Source: Candidatus Woesearchaeota archaeon
GTDB lineage: Archaea > Nanobdellota > Nanobdellia > Woesearchaeales > DSVV01
Reading direction: 5' to 3'
Length of the DNA: 63,713 nucleotides
Assembly: GCA_016214075.1 (NCBI GenBank)
Contig: JACRPI010000003.1
Span: 1-63,713 of the forward strand
The notes beneath the pieces are model-generated. The model was not told the DNA's origin. It did no database searches and saw only the letters and a list, made by a program, of their open reading frames with translations. Positions 16,163 to 24,489 of this stretch are shown here, piece after piece (within the stretch, counting starts at the first letter, position 1; every line of letters begins with the position of its first letter). The translations under genes were made by a program, and so were the position numbers.

Positions 16163-17605
16163 CTATGAAACTGTTATAGTTACAGTTTCTGTATCTGTCA
16201 CGCCATCATTATCCGTGACTGTTAATATGACCGTGTAACTTCCTGCTGAACTGTACGAATGTGTTGGTCCGGAACTTGTACTGCTATAACTATCGCCAAA
16301 GTCCCACGAATAACTGCTAATACTTCCGTCGCTATCTGTACTTCCTGTGCCACTAAAGGTGACTGTTTCATTCACAGAAACACTCGCATTCGAAGGGCTT
16401 ACTGTAATATTTGCAACAGGCGCGGTATTTGTCACATAATCTTCTCTGTCAAATGTGATGTTGAAATATTCTTCATTATTATCTTCATCGCTTTCATTAA
16501 TCACATCATCAACATCCACTTCCACAAGGAAAAGGACAAGATATGTTTGCGCTGCACTGTTTGCATTAAAATAATCTTCCGGATTGTACTCAATTTCTAT
16601 TTCTACTTCTACTTCTCCTTCATCGTCTGGCTCAAGACCATCGCTGAACGTTGCCTTGACATCATCTACCTTTGTACTGTTATCTGTTTCATAACTACTG
16701 AGTTTTACCCTAAACGAATCGTTTGCAGTTATGTTTCCTTCATCATCATTCTTGAATGTAATAGTGAATGTCGCGTCATTGCCATCAATGCTCTCAAAGT
16801 CAAGATCTTCTACTGTCAAATCAGGACTTGTCGCTGGCTCAAGATCATTAATCGCTTCTTCTATCGCTTCAACTTCTGTTGTCTGCTCTTCGATGTATGC
16901 TTCAATTTCTGTTTTTGCCGCGTCAACAGTCAATCCGATATTCGCGATTTCCGCATTTGTTTCTACCGCATCAAGATCGTCTTCATACCCCGCAAGCGTG
17001 TCTTTATATGATTCTAACTCTGTCACGACATCGTCTAACGCATCAATGTCTTCCTGGATTGCGGCAATATCTTCATCACTCGCGTCTGCCACGTCCAAAC
17101 TTGTTTGCAACGCGTCAATTTGATCGAGGAGTGTTTCGATTTGTGTGTTCAAGTCATCAATGGTGTCTTGAATTTCTTGCGTTGCAGAAGTATCAATCTC
17201 TTCTTCCTCTTCTGTACATGCATTCTCTGCGCAGACATACCCGTCTGGACAATGACTATCTTCTGTACAATCTACTGGTTTGCACGCGCTGTCTTCACAC
17301 ACTTCTTTTTCTGCGCAATCCGCGTCTGTTGAACAAGTTTCACAATCTTCTGGACAGACACCCCCTTCTTCTGATGGCTGACAAACAGTGTCCCCACAGA
17401 TATCTTTCTTGAGTTCCAAATCTTTTTCTTTCATATCACAATCATCCAAACAATATGCTTTATCATCTTCCACTAACATACATTCTTTGAAGCATGCTCG
17501 CTTTTCTTCGAGATCATCAGCATTATCTCCGCCATTCTTACAGCTGGAGAGGAAAAGCAATGCCACAAGCATTACTGAAAATAAAAAGACATATTGTTTT
17601 TTCAT
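16163..17605 (-). CDS. Lipoprotein with Cys-rich, coiled-coil, CARDB-like and PKD domains
   Basis: The N-terminus has a clear lipobox (LFLSSC). After it come a Cys-rich head (about residues 30-130, e.g. CSTDADCAEKEVCEDSAC), an acidic coiled coil at about 145-265 (DTIDDLNTQIETLLDQI), a beta-sandwich resembling CARDB (about 270-395, with NDSFRVKLSSYETDN and DEDNNEEYFNITF) and a C-terminal PKD domain (SSYSWDFGDSYSSTS). The order suggests a lipid-anchored stalk that holds two sandwich domains away from the membrane. AAGGTGA precedes the ATG. It is third of four genes in the operon, 9 bases after the next gene. Confidence 0.85.
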   Translation of the reverse strand: MKKQYVFLFSVMLVALLFLSSCKNGGDNADDLEEKRACFKECMLVEDDKAYCLDDCDMKEKDLELKKDICGDTVCQPSEEGGVCPEDCETCSTDADCAEKEVCEDSACKPVDCTEDSHCPDGYVCAENACTEEEEEIDTSATQEIQDTIDDLNTQIETLLDQIDALQTSLDVADASDEDIAAIQEDIDALDDVVTELESYKDTLAGYEDDLDAVETNAEIANIGLTVDAAKTEIEAYIEEQTTEVEAIEEAINDLEPATSPDLTVEDLDFESIDGNDATFTITFKNDDEGNITANDSFRVKLSSYETDNSTKVDDVKATFSDGLEPDDEGEVEVEIEIEYNPEDYFNANSAAQTYLVLFLVEVDVDDVINESDEDNNEEYFNITFDREDYVTNTAPVANITVSPSNASVSVNETVTFSGTGSTDSDGSISSYSWDFGDSYSSTSSGPTHSYSSAGSYTVILTVTDNDGVTDTETVTITVS

Positions 17606-17614
17606 GATTTCACC

Positions 17615-18241
17615 TTATACGCATGCACCATTATTGCATGCTGTTCCTGAGGGACAATTATAATTCTTTGATGTTGCAGTACCACCTGATGTGCACGTCC
17701 ATTCTAACAAAGTCACATCATCACAATTACTTGTTCCAGTACCATCTTCCTCATAACAGTACACTGGCCATGAAGAAGTTGATGTTTCACATTCATCTGA
17801 GTTTTGTGTTCCAGTATTTGGTGCACTTGAAGAATATGAAAAAACTGTTCCTTGTGTACTGAGATCAATACTACCATCATCATCATAACATTCTGTATAA
17901 TCGCTACTATCTGTTGGATCTGTCTGCGTATAATATTCAAATAAATCTCTATATCCATCACCATCAGTATCTGCTTTCAAATAACTTGTTTTGTACCCCA
18001 ACGAACTATCTGTTTCATAGCCGTTCTTTATACCATCACTATCTGAGTCTGTTGTTTTACTGATTGATGCGATCTTCGAGAAGGTATCGCTTTTGATACT
18101 ACTTGATCTTGCGGAAATTGCTTCACCTGAAACATCATCTACTGGAGCGGATATTCCACTCGCGATAAGCGTTAGAATACCAAGCACTGCAACAACACCG
18201 ACAATTGCAACCAATAAGAGTTTTAGTTTTTCGTCTTCCAT
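17615..18241 (-). CDS. Membrane-anchored TSP3-repeat protein
   Basis: This 208-residue protein has an N-terminal membrane anchor (LLLVAIVGVVAVLGILTLIA) with short charged residues before it, then the motif VSGEAIS, which resembles the TGxAV motif seen after anchors in other secreted proteins of this window. A central region has TSP3-like repeats (DSDSDGIKNGYETD, DTDGDGYRDLFEYYT). The C-terminal half carries paired Cys residues (ending in CNNGACV) like those in the 337-aa protein at 57109. It is second in the operon, 9 bases from each neighbour, with AAGGTGA at its start. Confidence 0.8.
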   Translation of the reverse strand: MEDEKLKLLLVAIVGVVAVLGILTLIASGISAPVDDVSGEAISARSSSIKSDTFSKIASISKTTDSDSDGIKNGYETDSSLGYKTSYLKADTDGDGYRDLFEYYTQTDPTDSSDYTECYDDDGSIDLSTQGTVFSYSSSAPNTGTQNSDECETSTSSWPVYCYEEDGTGTSNCDDVTLLEWTCTSGGTATSKNYNCPSGTACNNGACV

Positions 18242-18250
18242 TTTTTCACC

Positions 18251-19387
18251 TTAACTTGATTCATCATCGTCATCATATCCACTGCAACTTGTATCTGTAT
18301 AAGAAGAATCACCACTATAATCCCAACTTCCATCCCCATCATTGTCTTCACCATCAGAACATGCTGCGACATAACAACTATACGCACCAAATGTGGCATT
18401 GCACAACTCATACGCACTGCTGTCACAATAATCATCATTCAAACATTCAGGAGAATCTGCATCTAACGGATCACTGCCATAAGTAATAATCTCTTCATAG
18501 TCTGTGGAAAGATCTCCTTCTGTATCACTATCTTCAGGGTTTGTATCATTCTCATGCTCATCCGCATCACTGAGACCGTCATCATCAGAATCATCATCCA
18601 ATGGATCAGAAGTATAAAGAACACCATACGATGTTTCTAAACCCATAACTTCTTCATAATCAGATAATCCATCATCATCTGTATCCACATCATTAGGATC
18701 TGTTCCGTATGTTATTTCTTCATCATCAGTTAATCCATCTCCATCTGTATCTGTAGTTGTATCTTCTTCTGTTTCCAAACAATCTGCGATGTCATTCGCA
18801 TCATCATCAACAGTGTCATCTTCTTCATCACAAAGATCGCAGCCATCAGGAACTGTATCGCTGTCCGCATCTGCTGTATCATCATAATCTTCACAAACAT
18901 CATCTCCGTCTGCAACGCCATCAGCATCCGCGTCGGCAACTTCCTCTTCTACAGTCACTTCGATTGTACACTCATCTGTATTTCCGTCCTCATCAGTAAT
19001 TGTTAATATTGCATCGTAGGTTCCTGCTGTGTCATAAGAATAATCATAGGTGACAGAACCTGTATCCTCACTTCCATCACCATCTACATCCCAAGAATAG
19101 GTTAATGTTCCTGAACCACTGCTTGCTGAACCATCAAAAGAAATTTCATCCCCAAGCGTTGCAGTGTATGTTGTATCACCACAATCTGCTGTCGCAGTTG
19201 TCGCTTCTGACTCAGAGTCGCTGCACTCATCACAATATTGACCACCACAATCAACATCAGTTTCATCTCTGTCCATAATGCCATCTTCACAATAATCTCC
19301 TGTGTAGGAAACAGTAAATCCACTGGAACAACTCTGCAAGAAAAGAACTACTAATACTAGAATTGAAATAAAATATTTTGTTTTCAC
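18251..19387 (-). CDS. Lipoprotein with PKD domain and TSP3 repeats
   Basis: This is the first gene of the four-gene surface operon. The start is best placed at the GTG at 19387, five bases after GAGGTGG; reading from 19396 would include the ribosome binding site. A lipobox follows (LFLQSC). Then come a small Cys cluster ([12 protein letters not shown]), a PKD domain at about residues 65-150 ([14 protein letters not shown]), and TSP3 repeats ([36 protein letters not shown]) to about residue 325. The acidic Cys-containing tail ends DDDDESS. It probably lies outside the membrane and binds Ca2+. Confidence 0.85.
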   Translation of the reverse strand: MKTKYFISILVLVVLFLQSCSSGFTVSYTGDYCEDGIMDRDETDVDCGGQYCDECSDSESEATTATADCGDTTYTATLGDEISFDGSASSGSGTLTYSWDVDGDGSEDTGSVTYDYSYDTAGTYDAILTITDEDGNTDECTIEVTVEEEVADADADGVADGDDVCEDYDDTADADSDTVPDGCDLCDEEDDTVDDDANDIADCLETEEDTTTDTDGDGLTDDEEITYGTDPNDVDTDDDGLSDYEEVMGLETSYGVLYTSDPLDDDSDDDGLSDADEHENDTNPEDSDTEGDLSTDYEEIITYGSDPLDADSPECLNDDYCDSSAYELCNATFGAYSCYVAACSDGEDNDGDGSWDYSGDSSYTDTSCSGYDDDDESS

Positions 19388-19448
19388 TGAAGCCACCTCA
19401 TTTTGAAAATGATCACTATTTACGAATATCTCCCTCGTTCTGAAGAAA

Positions 19449-19462
19449 ATAGTATATAAACA
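19449..19462 (-). promoter_or_regulatory. TATA box of the four-gene surface operon
   Basis: The minus strand reads TTTATATACTATT, about 65 bases before the GTG at 19387. It is the only clear TATA box for the genes from 19387 down to 14695, whose spacings are 7-9 bases. Confidence 0.6.
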
Positions 19463-19529
19463 TTACGAAAATAGCTTTTTTGTCCTTACAATGGCCTTCT
19501 TGTTAGATTAATTTTGCTGTTAAGAGAAT

Positions 19530-19655
19530 AAATACAAATTCCTAAAAATTCGCTATCCCAATCGCAGCAGAGCTGCGGGGCACTAAAAAATGAATTTTTT
19601 GTGCATGAAAACTTCGTTTTCACAGTATTAGCGAATTTTCTTAACGGAATTTGTG
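19530..19655. repeat. Nested hairpin element containing a REP-like unit
   Basis: ACAAATTCC near 19530 pairs with GGAATTTGT near 19653, and AATTCGCTA pairs with TAGCGAATT. Inside are CGCAGC-AGA-GCTGCG (19563-19577, followed by GGGCA) and GAAAACTTCGTTTTC. Together with the next element it fills most of the 440-base gap 19388-19831, in which I see no gene. Confidence 0.55.
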
Positions 19656-19763
19656 TTATTACGCTCATGGGTATCGAATCCGTAGCAAGCTACGGGGTAT
19701 TATTTCGAGCTATGCTCGTAATACTACGAACCTTCGGTTCGAAGTAAACCCATTCGGTAATAA
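19656..19763. other. Cloverleaf-like multi-hairpin structure
   Basis: TTATTAC (19656-19662) and ATGGGT (19667-19672) pair with ACCCAT (19748-19753) and GTAATAA (19757-19763). Three arms lie inside: CGTAGC/GCTACG (19681-19694), GTATTA..CGAGC/GCTCGTAATAC (about 19697-19724) and CGAACC/GGTTCG (19727-19741). It is not a tRNA: no tRNA consensus loops are present. It may be a structured RNA or a folded mobile element. Confidence 0.5.
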
Positions 19764-19831
19764 AAAGGTTTGGGGATTCTCAAGCGCTGCAAGGCGATTA
19801 ATGAGAATGGGTGAGCAAGAAAAGATTTTGT

Positions 19832-21952
19832 TTAGGATAATTGAAAATATTCCTTAAATGAAGTTTTATGCTCTACTTCAAAGCATGCGTTTATCTTTTC
19901 AACAGGATCTTTGCCAAAGATTTTAAGTGTACTAGATATTCTTTCTTCATACTCTTGCAGCGTTATTTCTTTTTTGTCATACTTCATTTTTGTTTCAAGC
20001 AAGTTCTTTTCAACAGCAAAGTATTTTGTTTTTGTTTCCACAGAAAGAAGATCGGACAACAGATATCCTCGCTCAGGCATTTCTATGTTCAATATATTAT
20101 ACGCTTCTTTGAGGAATGCATTCTTTATTTTATTTCGAATTTCTTTGCATATTTGTTTTTCTTTTTCCAGTTGTTCATCTGACGCTTCTTTTCCTAAAGG
20201 TTTTGCAACGACTTCCATGTATATTTTCGTTTTTGGCTCTGTTCCCGAAGGACGCACAGTGATTTTCATGGATTCTACATTTTCTACTGGATCTAATTCA
20301 AATACGAGAACGTTTCTTGACGCTGTGTCTGTCTCTGACAAATGTTTTCCGCCGTCCCATTTGTCAGTAAAACCTTTCACAAAAAATTCTCCAATTTTTT
20401 TTGGCTTTTTTGCTCTGAATTCATTTTGAATCATTGTAATCTTTTCAATCCCTGCTGCTCCCTGCATAATTAATGATGCCAAATAATTCTCCGCATACCC
20501 ATACTCTTTGTAGATGTCATCAAGAAATTTGACGATTGTTTTGTTTTGCGGTTTTAGTTTTTCTGCAAGCTCCGCAAGCACTAACGCTGCTGCTGCTGCG
20601 TCTTTATCTCTGCAATATGTTCCCACAAGATACCCATGACTTTCTTCAAGCCCAAGTAGGAAGTTTTTTTCTTTTTCTTGTTTTTCTAATTGCGCAATTT
20701 CATTTCCCACATATTTGAACCCAACCAGAAGATCATTGATTATGCTGATTTCGTTTTTTTCGCACATTTTTGTGAGCAGTGAAGAAGTGACTGCTGTTTT
20801 CGCGACAATTTTATCTGCCGCGTTTTGTTCTTTTGCAACAAGCGCCGCAAGCAGAATTATTCCTATTTCATTTCCGTTGAGGTATTTCCATTTGCCATTG
20901 TGTTTTGCAGCGACGCCCAAACGATCCGCGTCAGGATCTGACGCGAAAATAATATCGCACAATGCCGCTTCTGGATTTGTATAGCACGTTTCAAAGGATT
21001 CCGGAACTTCTGGATTTGGAATGTTAAATTTGACATTTGTAAAAAAACCATCTGGTGTTTTTGTCGCATTGTCTTCAATGACACTAAACCCTGCTTCTGT
21101 TAGCGCTTTGAAAATACTTGTCGAACCGACGCCATGCAATGGGGTATACAAGATTTTGATACTCTTGTTGTTGATTTGTTTTGTTATTTGCGCCGCATTT
21201 CTGACTGCCGCAATATACGCGTCATCTATTTCTTTTCCTATCTTTCTTATCAGATTTGCATTTGCTTCGCGATTGATTGTTTCCACTGCGTTGACTGTCT
21301 CCGCAACAACCTGATCTTCAGGAGGAATTAATTGCGATCCGTCAGCGCCGTAGATTTTTTTTCCATTGTCTTCTTTAGGATTGTGGCTTGCGCTGATGAC
21401 AATTCCCGCGACTGCGTTGAGATGAGGAACCGCAAACGACAGTTCTGGTGTTGTGCGAATATCTTCGAAGATATAAACAAGAAGTTCATTTGCAGTGTAG
21501 ACTGCCGCCGCTGCTTCTGCAAAATCTTTTGAAGTCATTCCTTTAACTGGATTCGGGAGGTTTGGATTGTAGACAGTTGTTTCTGGATATTTTCTACAGT
21601 CATACGCAATAACAACGCCTCGCTCTTTTGCATCTGGATATTTTTTGAGAAGATAATTACTATGCCCTTGCGCAGATGCTTGGAGGGTCCACGTGTTTAT
21701 TCTGTTTGTCCCAATTCCTACTGGTCCACGTCTTCCTCCTGTTCCAAAAGGGATCACTTGATAAAAACTGTCGAGGAGGAGTTCGAATTTTTTATTTTCT
21801 ATTAAATAGAGAATTTGTTCTTTGTAGTCTTTGAATTCTTCTTTTGTCAGCCAGCGTTGGATATTTTTTATTGCCGCGATTTTGTAGAAATTAGAAACTT
21901 GGAGATGAGAAAATCCTTCTTCAATCTTTTGTAAAATATTCACTTCTTGCAT
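19832..21952 (-). CDS. Phosphoglucomutase/phosphomannomutase, PGM2-like, with C-terminal extension
   Basis: This alpha-D-phosphohexomutase interconverts hexose 1- and 6-phosphates (or pentose phosphates). Four signatures are visible: the phosphoserine loop VISASHNPKEDNGKKIYG, the metal loop DPDADRLG, the sugar loop LGLEESHGYLVG and the phosphate loop RPSGTEPKTKIY. The N-terminal FGTGGRRGPVGIGTNRIN and EESHGY are typical of the PGM2/phosphopentomutase-like branch. At 706 residues it is longer than the usual 550-600. The last 110 residues form an added charged helical tail (YDKKEITLQEYEERISSTLK) that I do not recognise. Next to a sugar-nucleotide nucleotidyltransferase, it probably supplies hexose 1-phosphate. 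Confidence 0.92.
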   Translation of the reverse strand: MQEVNILQKIEEGFSHLQVSNFYKIAAIKNIQRWLTKEEFKDYKEQILYLIENKKFELLLDSFYQVIPFGTGGRRGPVGIGTNRINTWTLQASAQGHSNYLLKKYPDAKERGVVIAYDCRKYPETTVYNPNLPNPVKGMTSKDFAEAAAAVYTANELLVYIFEDIRTTPELSFAVPHLNAVAGIVISASHNPKEDNGKKIYGADGSQLIPPEDQVVAETVNAVETINREANANLIRKIGKEIDDAYIAAVRNAAQITKQINNKSIKILYTPLHGVGSTSIFKALTEAGFSVIEDNATKTPDGFFTNVKFNIPNPEVPESFETCYTNPEAALCDIIFASDPDADRLGVAAKHNGKWKYLNGNEIGIILLAALVAKEQNAADKIVAKTAVTSSLLTKMCEKNEISIINDLLVGFKYVGNEIAQLEKQEKEKNFLLGLEESHGYLVGTYCRDKDAAAAALVLAELAEKLKPQNKTIVKFLDDIYKEYGYAENYLASLIMQGAAGIEKITMIQNEFRAKKPKKIGEFFVKGFTDKWDGGKHLSETDTASRNVLVFELDPVENVESMKITVRPSGTEPKTKIYMEVVAKPLGKEASDEQLEKEKQICKEIRNKIKNAFLKEAYNILNIEMPERGYLLSDLLSVETKTKYFAVEKNLLETKMKYDKKEITLQEYEERISSTLKIFGKDPVEKINACFEVEHKTSFKEYFQLS

Positions 21953-22090
21953 ATTCGCTCAACTGCTTTTGAATCGCCTTATCGCTTCTGAATCTCTAAT
22001 CCTTTTTTTATTTTAATAATAAATATTTGAAGATACTTTTTCTTTATTAGTGCGTGTTCAGTGTGTTGGTGCGCGTTTTTTCTAAATAGA

Positions 22091-22927
22091 TCAAATAATA
22101 TCGTTCCACTTTGCCATCGCGTCTTCATAGCGCTCAAGAGTTCCCGTATCAAACCACTGTCCTGAAAATGGAAATCCAAACAGTTTTCCATCTGTCGCAA
22201 TCTTCGGAAACACTTCTCTTTCAATTGAACTCGCGCCTTTTGGGACAAGATCCAACACAGATGGTTCAAGAATATATAATCCCGCGTTAATCAGATTGGA
22301 CGGCGCAGTTCCCGCCGCAGGCTTTTCAATAAATTCCTGAATTTTACTGCCCATCAATTTCGCAACGCCATACTGACTCGGATCCGCGACTGTCGTCAAC
22401 GCGAGTGTTGCCGCCGCGCCATTCTCTTTATGGAACAAATACATTTCATTGAGATCAATATTTTTTAATTCATCTGCATTGCACATCACGAACGTGTCTG
22501 TGAGATACTCTCGCGCGAGATTGAGCGGACCTGCTGTTCCGAGTGGATCTGTTTCTTCGACGTAGGTGATGTTCACACCAAATCGCTTTCCATTACCGAA
22601 ATATTCCTTTATTTTTTCTCCTTTATATCCAATGGAAATAATAATGTCCGTAATTCCATGCTTCTTGAACAAATCTAATGTGTGCTGAAGGATGGGTTTG
22701 TCGTGAAGCGGAACAAGCGGTTTTGGAATTTCATTGGTGATTGGCTTTAATCGTGTCCCTTTTCCACCCGCAAGAATAAACGCTTTCTTTGGTCTTGTTT
22801 GATCCATTGCTTTCATTAATAATAATTCTACTGCGTGCGATCTGTTCTTTATTTTGAATCCATCGACTTGTTTGTCGACGCTTTCGAGAATACTTTGTTC
22901 TACTGTTAATGTTACTCGCTCTTTCAT
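22091..22927 (-). CDS. NDP-sugar nucleotidylyltransferase with N-terminal ribbon-helix-helix domain
   Basis: Residues about 50-278 are a sugar-1-phosphate nucleotidylyltransferase: the signature AFILAGGKGTRLKP, the IPKPLVPL segment and the sugar site (EKPAAG) are present. The first 45 residues (KERVTLTVEQSILESVDKQ ... NRSHAVELLLMKAM) look like a CopG/Arc ribbon-helix-helix DNA-binding domain. A DNA-binding head on a sugar nucleotidyltransferase is unusual and could let the enzyme regulate its own operon. I start at the ATG at 22927, leaderless behind a TATA box at 22948. The nucleotide and sugar preference cannot be read from the sequence. Confidence 0.88.
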   Translation of the reverse strand: MKERVTLTVEQSILESVDKQVDGFKIKNRSHAVELLLMKAMDQTRPKKAFILAGGKGTRLKPITNEIPKPLVPLHDKPILQHTLDLFKKHGITDIIISIGYKGEKIKEYFGNGKRFGVNITYVEETDPLGTAGPLNLAREYLTDTFVMCNADELKNIDLNEMYLFHKENGAAATLALTTVADPSQYGVAKLMGSKIQEFIEKPAAGTAPSNLINAGLYILEPSVLDLVPKGASSIEREVFPKIATDGKLFGFPFSGQWFDTGTLERYEDAMAKWNDII

Positions 22928-22947
22928 TGTATGCAAGAATTATGAAG

Positions 22948-22957
22948 GGTATATAAA
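22948..22957 (-). promoter_or_regulatory. TATA box of the RHH-nucleotidyltransferase
   Basis: CTTTTATATACCC on the minus strand lies about 25 bases before the ATG at 22927, which implies a leaderless message. Confidence 0.55.
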
Positions 22958-22994
22958 AGTTATGAAAAAGTATGAGGATGTGTGATAATTGTGC

Positions 22995-23513
22995 TTATCC
23001 AAACAACGCATCCAATGTATCGGTGACTTTTGCCATCTGCGCTTCGACATACGGCCTCGCTAATTTACCAATGTTGATACTTTTTTCCGTATGACCTGTG
23101 AGAGTAAAGAAAGCGAGATACGACGCATCTGCGTCAACCTTGATGTCCATAGTCACATTTTTTCCCGCTACAATGAGCACCATTGTTTCCTGATCTGGAA
23201 CCCACTCAATCTCATCATTTAATGAAAACGTTGCTGTTTCTCCCGCAGGGATTTTAATTGTTTCAATAGTTCCTTCCAAAACAGTTTCTTCTTTTATTGT
23301 TCCAACATAACGAATTTCTTTGATTGTGACGGGAATTGCACTTGGATTGGAAAGGACGCCTTCTCCTTCGATTGTGAACTGGAGATTTCTATTCATACCC
23401 ACTTCTGTTATTTCAAAGTCCTGCATTTCGACGGAGTTTAACGCGTAGAGTTGGTAGATGGGGAAGAGAAGGACAAGAAATATGACGCTTGCAATAAGAA
23501 TTATTTTTTTCAT
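22995..23513 (-). CDS. Membrane-anchored LEA14/WHy-like protein
   Basis: The N-terminus is a signal anchor (IILIASVIFLVLLFPIYQLYA). The rest is a beta-rich domain of the LEA-2/WHy type, with a strand pattern such as VLSNPSAIPVTIKEIRYVG and an IPAGETATFSL turn. Such domains occur in anchored stress proteins of archaea and bacteria, but the function here is unknown. Length is 172 residues. It lies between the nucleotidyltransferase and a block of hairpins, on the same strand as its neighbours. Confidence 0.7.
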   Translation of the reverse strand: MKKIILIASVIFLVLLFPIYQLYALNSVEMQDFEITEVGMNRNLQFTIEGEGVLSNPSAIPVTIKEIRYVGTIKEETVLEGTIETIKIPAGETATFSLNDEIEWVPDQETMVLIVAGKNVTMDIKVDADASYLAFFTLTGHTEKSINIGKLARPYVEAQMAKVTDTLDALFG

Positions 23514-23570
23514 TGAAGAAATAAAATGTTATCAGAATAAAAATGTTTGTGATTTAAGTAAACGGTGAAG

Positions 23571-23698
23571 CACACAAAAACAACAACAATGGCACAGACG
23601 GTCTTGTCGCTTCGCTCCAAGCCCTACTTCGCAAACCACAACCCCTCACTTTGTAAGGGAACGTGGTTTGCTTCGTCTGGCCATGTTGTTTTTGTGTG
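23571..23698. repeat. Long inverted repeat with CAACAAC arms, copy 2
   Basis: CACACAAAAACAACAACAATGG...CAGACG (23571-23600) pairs imperfectly with CGTCTGGCCATGTTGTTTTTGTGTG (23674-23698). An inner stem CAAACCAC/GTGGTTTG (23632-23670) closes a smaller hairpin. The arm sequence matches the element at 3543-3650. The gap 23514-23818 holds no supported gene. Confidence 0.6.
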
Positions 23699-23700
23699 AA

Positions 23701-23738
23701 ACGCACAAGGTCGAACGTTCCTGTGAGACCTTGTGCGT
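23701..23738. other. Perfect 12-bp hairpin
   Basis: ACGCACAAGGTC (23701-23712) pairs with GACCTTGTGCGT (23727-23738). It lies between the long inverted repeat and a third hairpin, in the 5' direction of the minus-strand LEA-like gene. Confidence 0.55.
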
Positions 23739-23740
23739 TA

Positions 23741-23770
23741 AGACGCGAGCATTTGTCGAGCGTCTCTTTT
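23741..23770 (+). terminator. Hairpin followed by T-run
   Basis: AGACGC (23741-23746) pairs with GCGTCT (23760-23765) and is followed by a run of T. It would suit termination of plus-strand transcripts, although no plus-strand gene ends here; it may be part of the repeat cluster instead. Confidence 0.35.
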
Positions 23771-23818
23771 TTTATAAGAAATATTCTTAACAAGGTATAT
23801 TAAAAATATGATCCACTA

Positions 23819-24250
23819 TCAGAAATAATTTCTCATAAAAAACTGTATGATGATCAGAACGATAAAGACGGTCACCAGACCAATCAAGCCAAGCCACAGC
23901 AATGGTTTATAGCCGACAGAAAGTTTTGGGATCGCGAATTTATTCACAATACCTTGCAAAATTAACATGAACGCAACAAGAATAAATAATGCGCTTAATC
24001 CGAAATTCACCAGAAGCGCGACATAAAGATTGGATAGAAGAATGTAATTGGTGTGTATCGTCGCATATTCTGGCACAATTTCTCCACGCGCAAGCTCCGC
24101 GCGCTCTAACCCGCTGAGTTGATCAGACGCAGTTTGTGTAAATTGGATATGCGACGCAGCAAAAAGATTACTGAGATACACTGTCGCAATAATCAAAAAA
24201 ATTCCCAGTGTTATTTGTGTGACTCCAATGATTCTTCGTAAATCCGCCAT
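23819..24250 (-). CDS. Three-helix membrane protein of unknown function
   Basis: I do not recognise the family. The start is the ATG at 24250, which follows GAGGGGAAC; an upstream ATG at 24268 contains that site and is unlikely. The 143-residue product has three membrane segments: about residues 14-34 (TLGIFLIIATVYLSNLFAA), 72-98 (LYVALLVNFGLSALFILVAF) and 112-137 (LLWLGLIGLVTVFIVLIIIQ). The loop between the first two is about 40 residues and carries few charges. It stands alone between divergent neighbours. Confidence 0.65.
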   Translation of the reverse strand: MADLRRIIGVTQITLGIFLIIATVYLSNLFAASHIQFTQTASDQLSGLERAELARGEIVPEYATIHTNYILLSNLYVALLVNFGLSALFILVAFMLILQGIVNKFAIPKLSVGYKPLLWLGLIGLVTVFIVLIIIQFFMRNYF

Positions 24251-24363
24251 GTTCCCCTCTTTTGTCATTGCATTAGGATAAAACCACTATAAATACGTTT
24301 GGATTTGTCGTGTCGAAAACTATATAAGCATCTTTTTGTTACATCACAAACAAGGTCATATAT

Positions 24364-24486
24364 ATGCAATACAACAGAACAGGATTGCCCCGTTTTGAAA
24401 AAGTACCAGAAGAACCGCCGCATTATTCTATGTATTTCTGGATGGCACTTGTTGCAATTCTTTTTGCACTATGGTTTTTTGCTTGA
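24364..24486 (+). CDS. Small tail-anchored protein (40 aa)
   Basis: A TATA box (CTATATAAGC near 24320) and an AAGGT site precede an ATG at 24364. The frame encodes MQYNRTGLPRFEKVPEEPPH, then one hydrophobic helix (FWMALVAILFALWFFA) ending at the stop. The promoter, spacing and sensible topology support a real gene. It converges with the phosphoribosyltransferase gene, whose stop lies 3 bases away on the other strand. Function unknown. Confidence 0.55.
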   Translation: MQYNRTGLPRFEKVPEEPPHYSMYFWMALVAILFALWFFA

Positions 24487-24489
24487 GAA

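Noticed and set aside
19656-19763. Possible tRNA gene
   Set aside because: The fold is cloverleaf-like, but arm lengths, invariant bases and the T-loop and anticodon-loop consensus are missing.
23554-23793. 79-residue open frame on the minus strand
   Set aside because: It lies within the long inverted repeat and hairpins and has no ribosome binding site or plausible composition.
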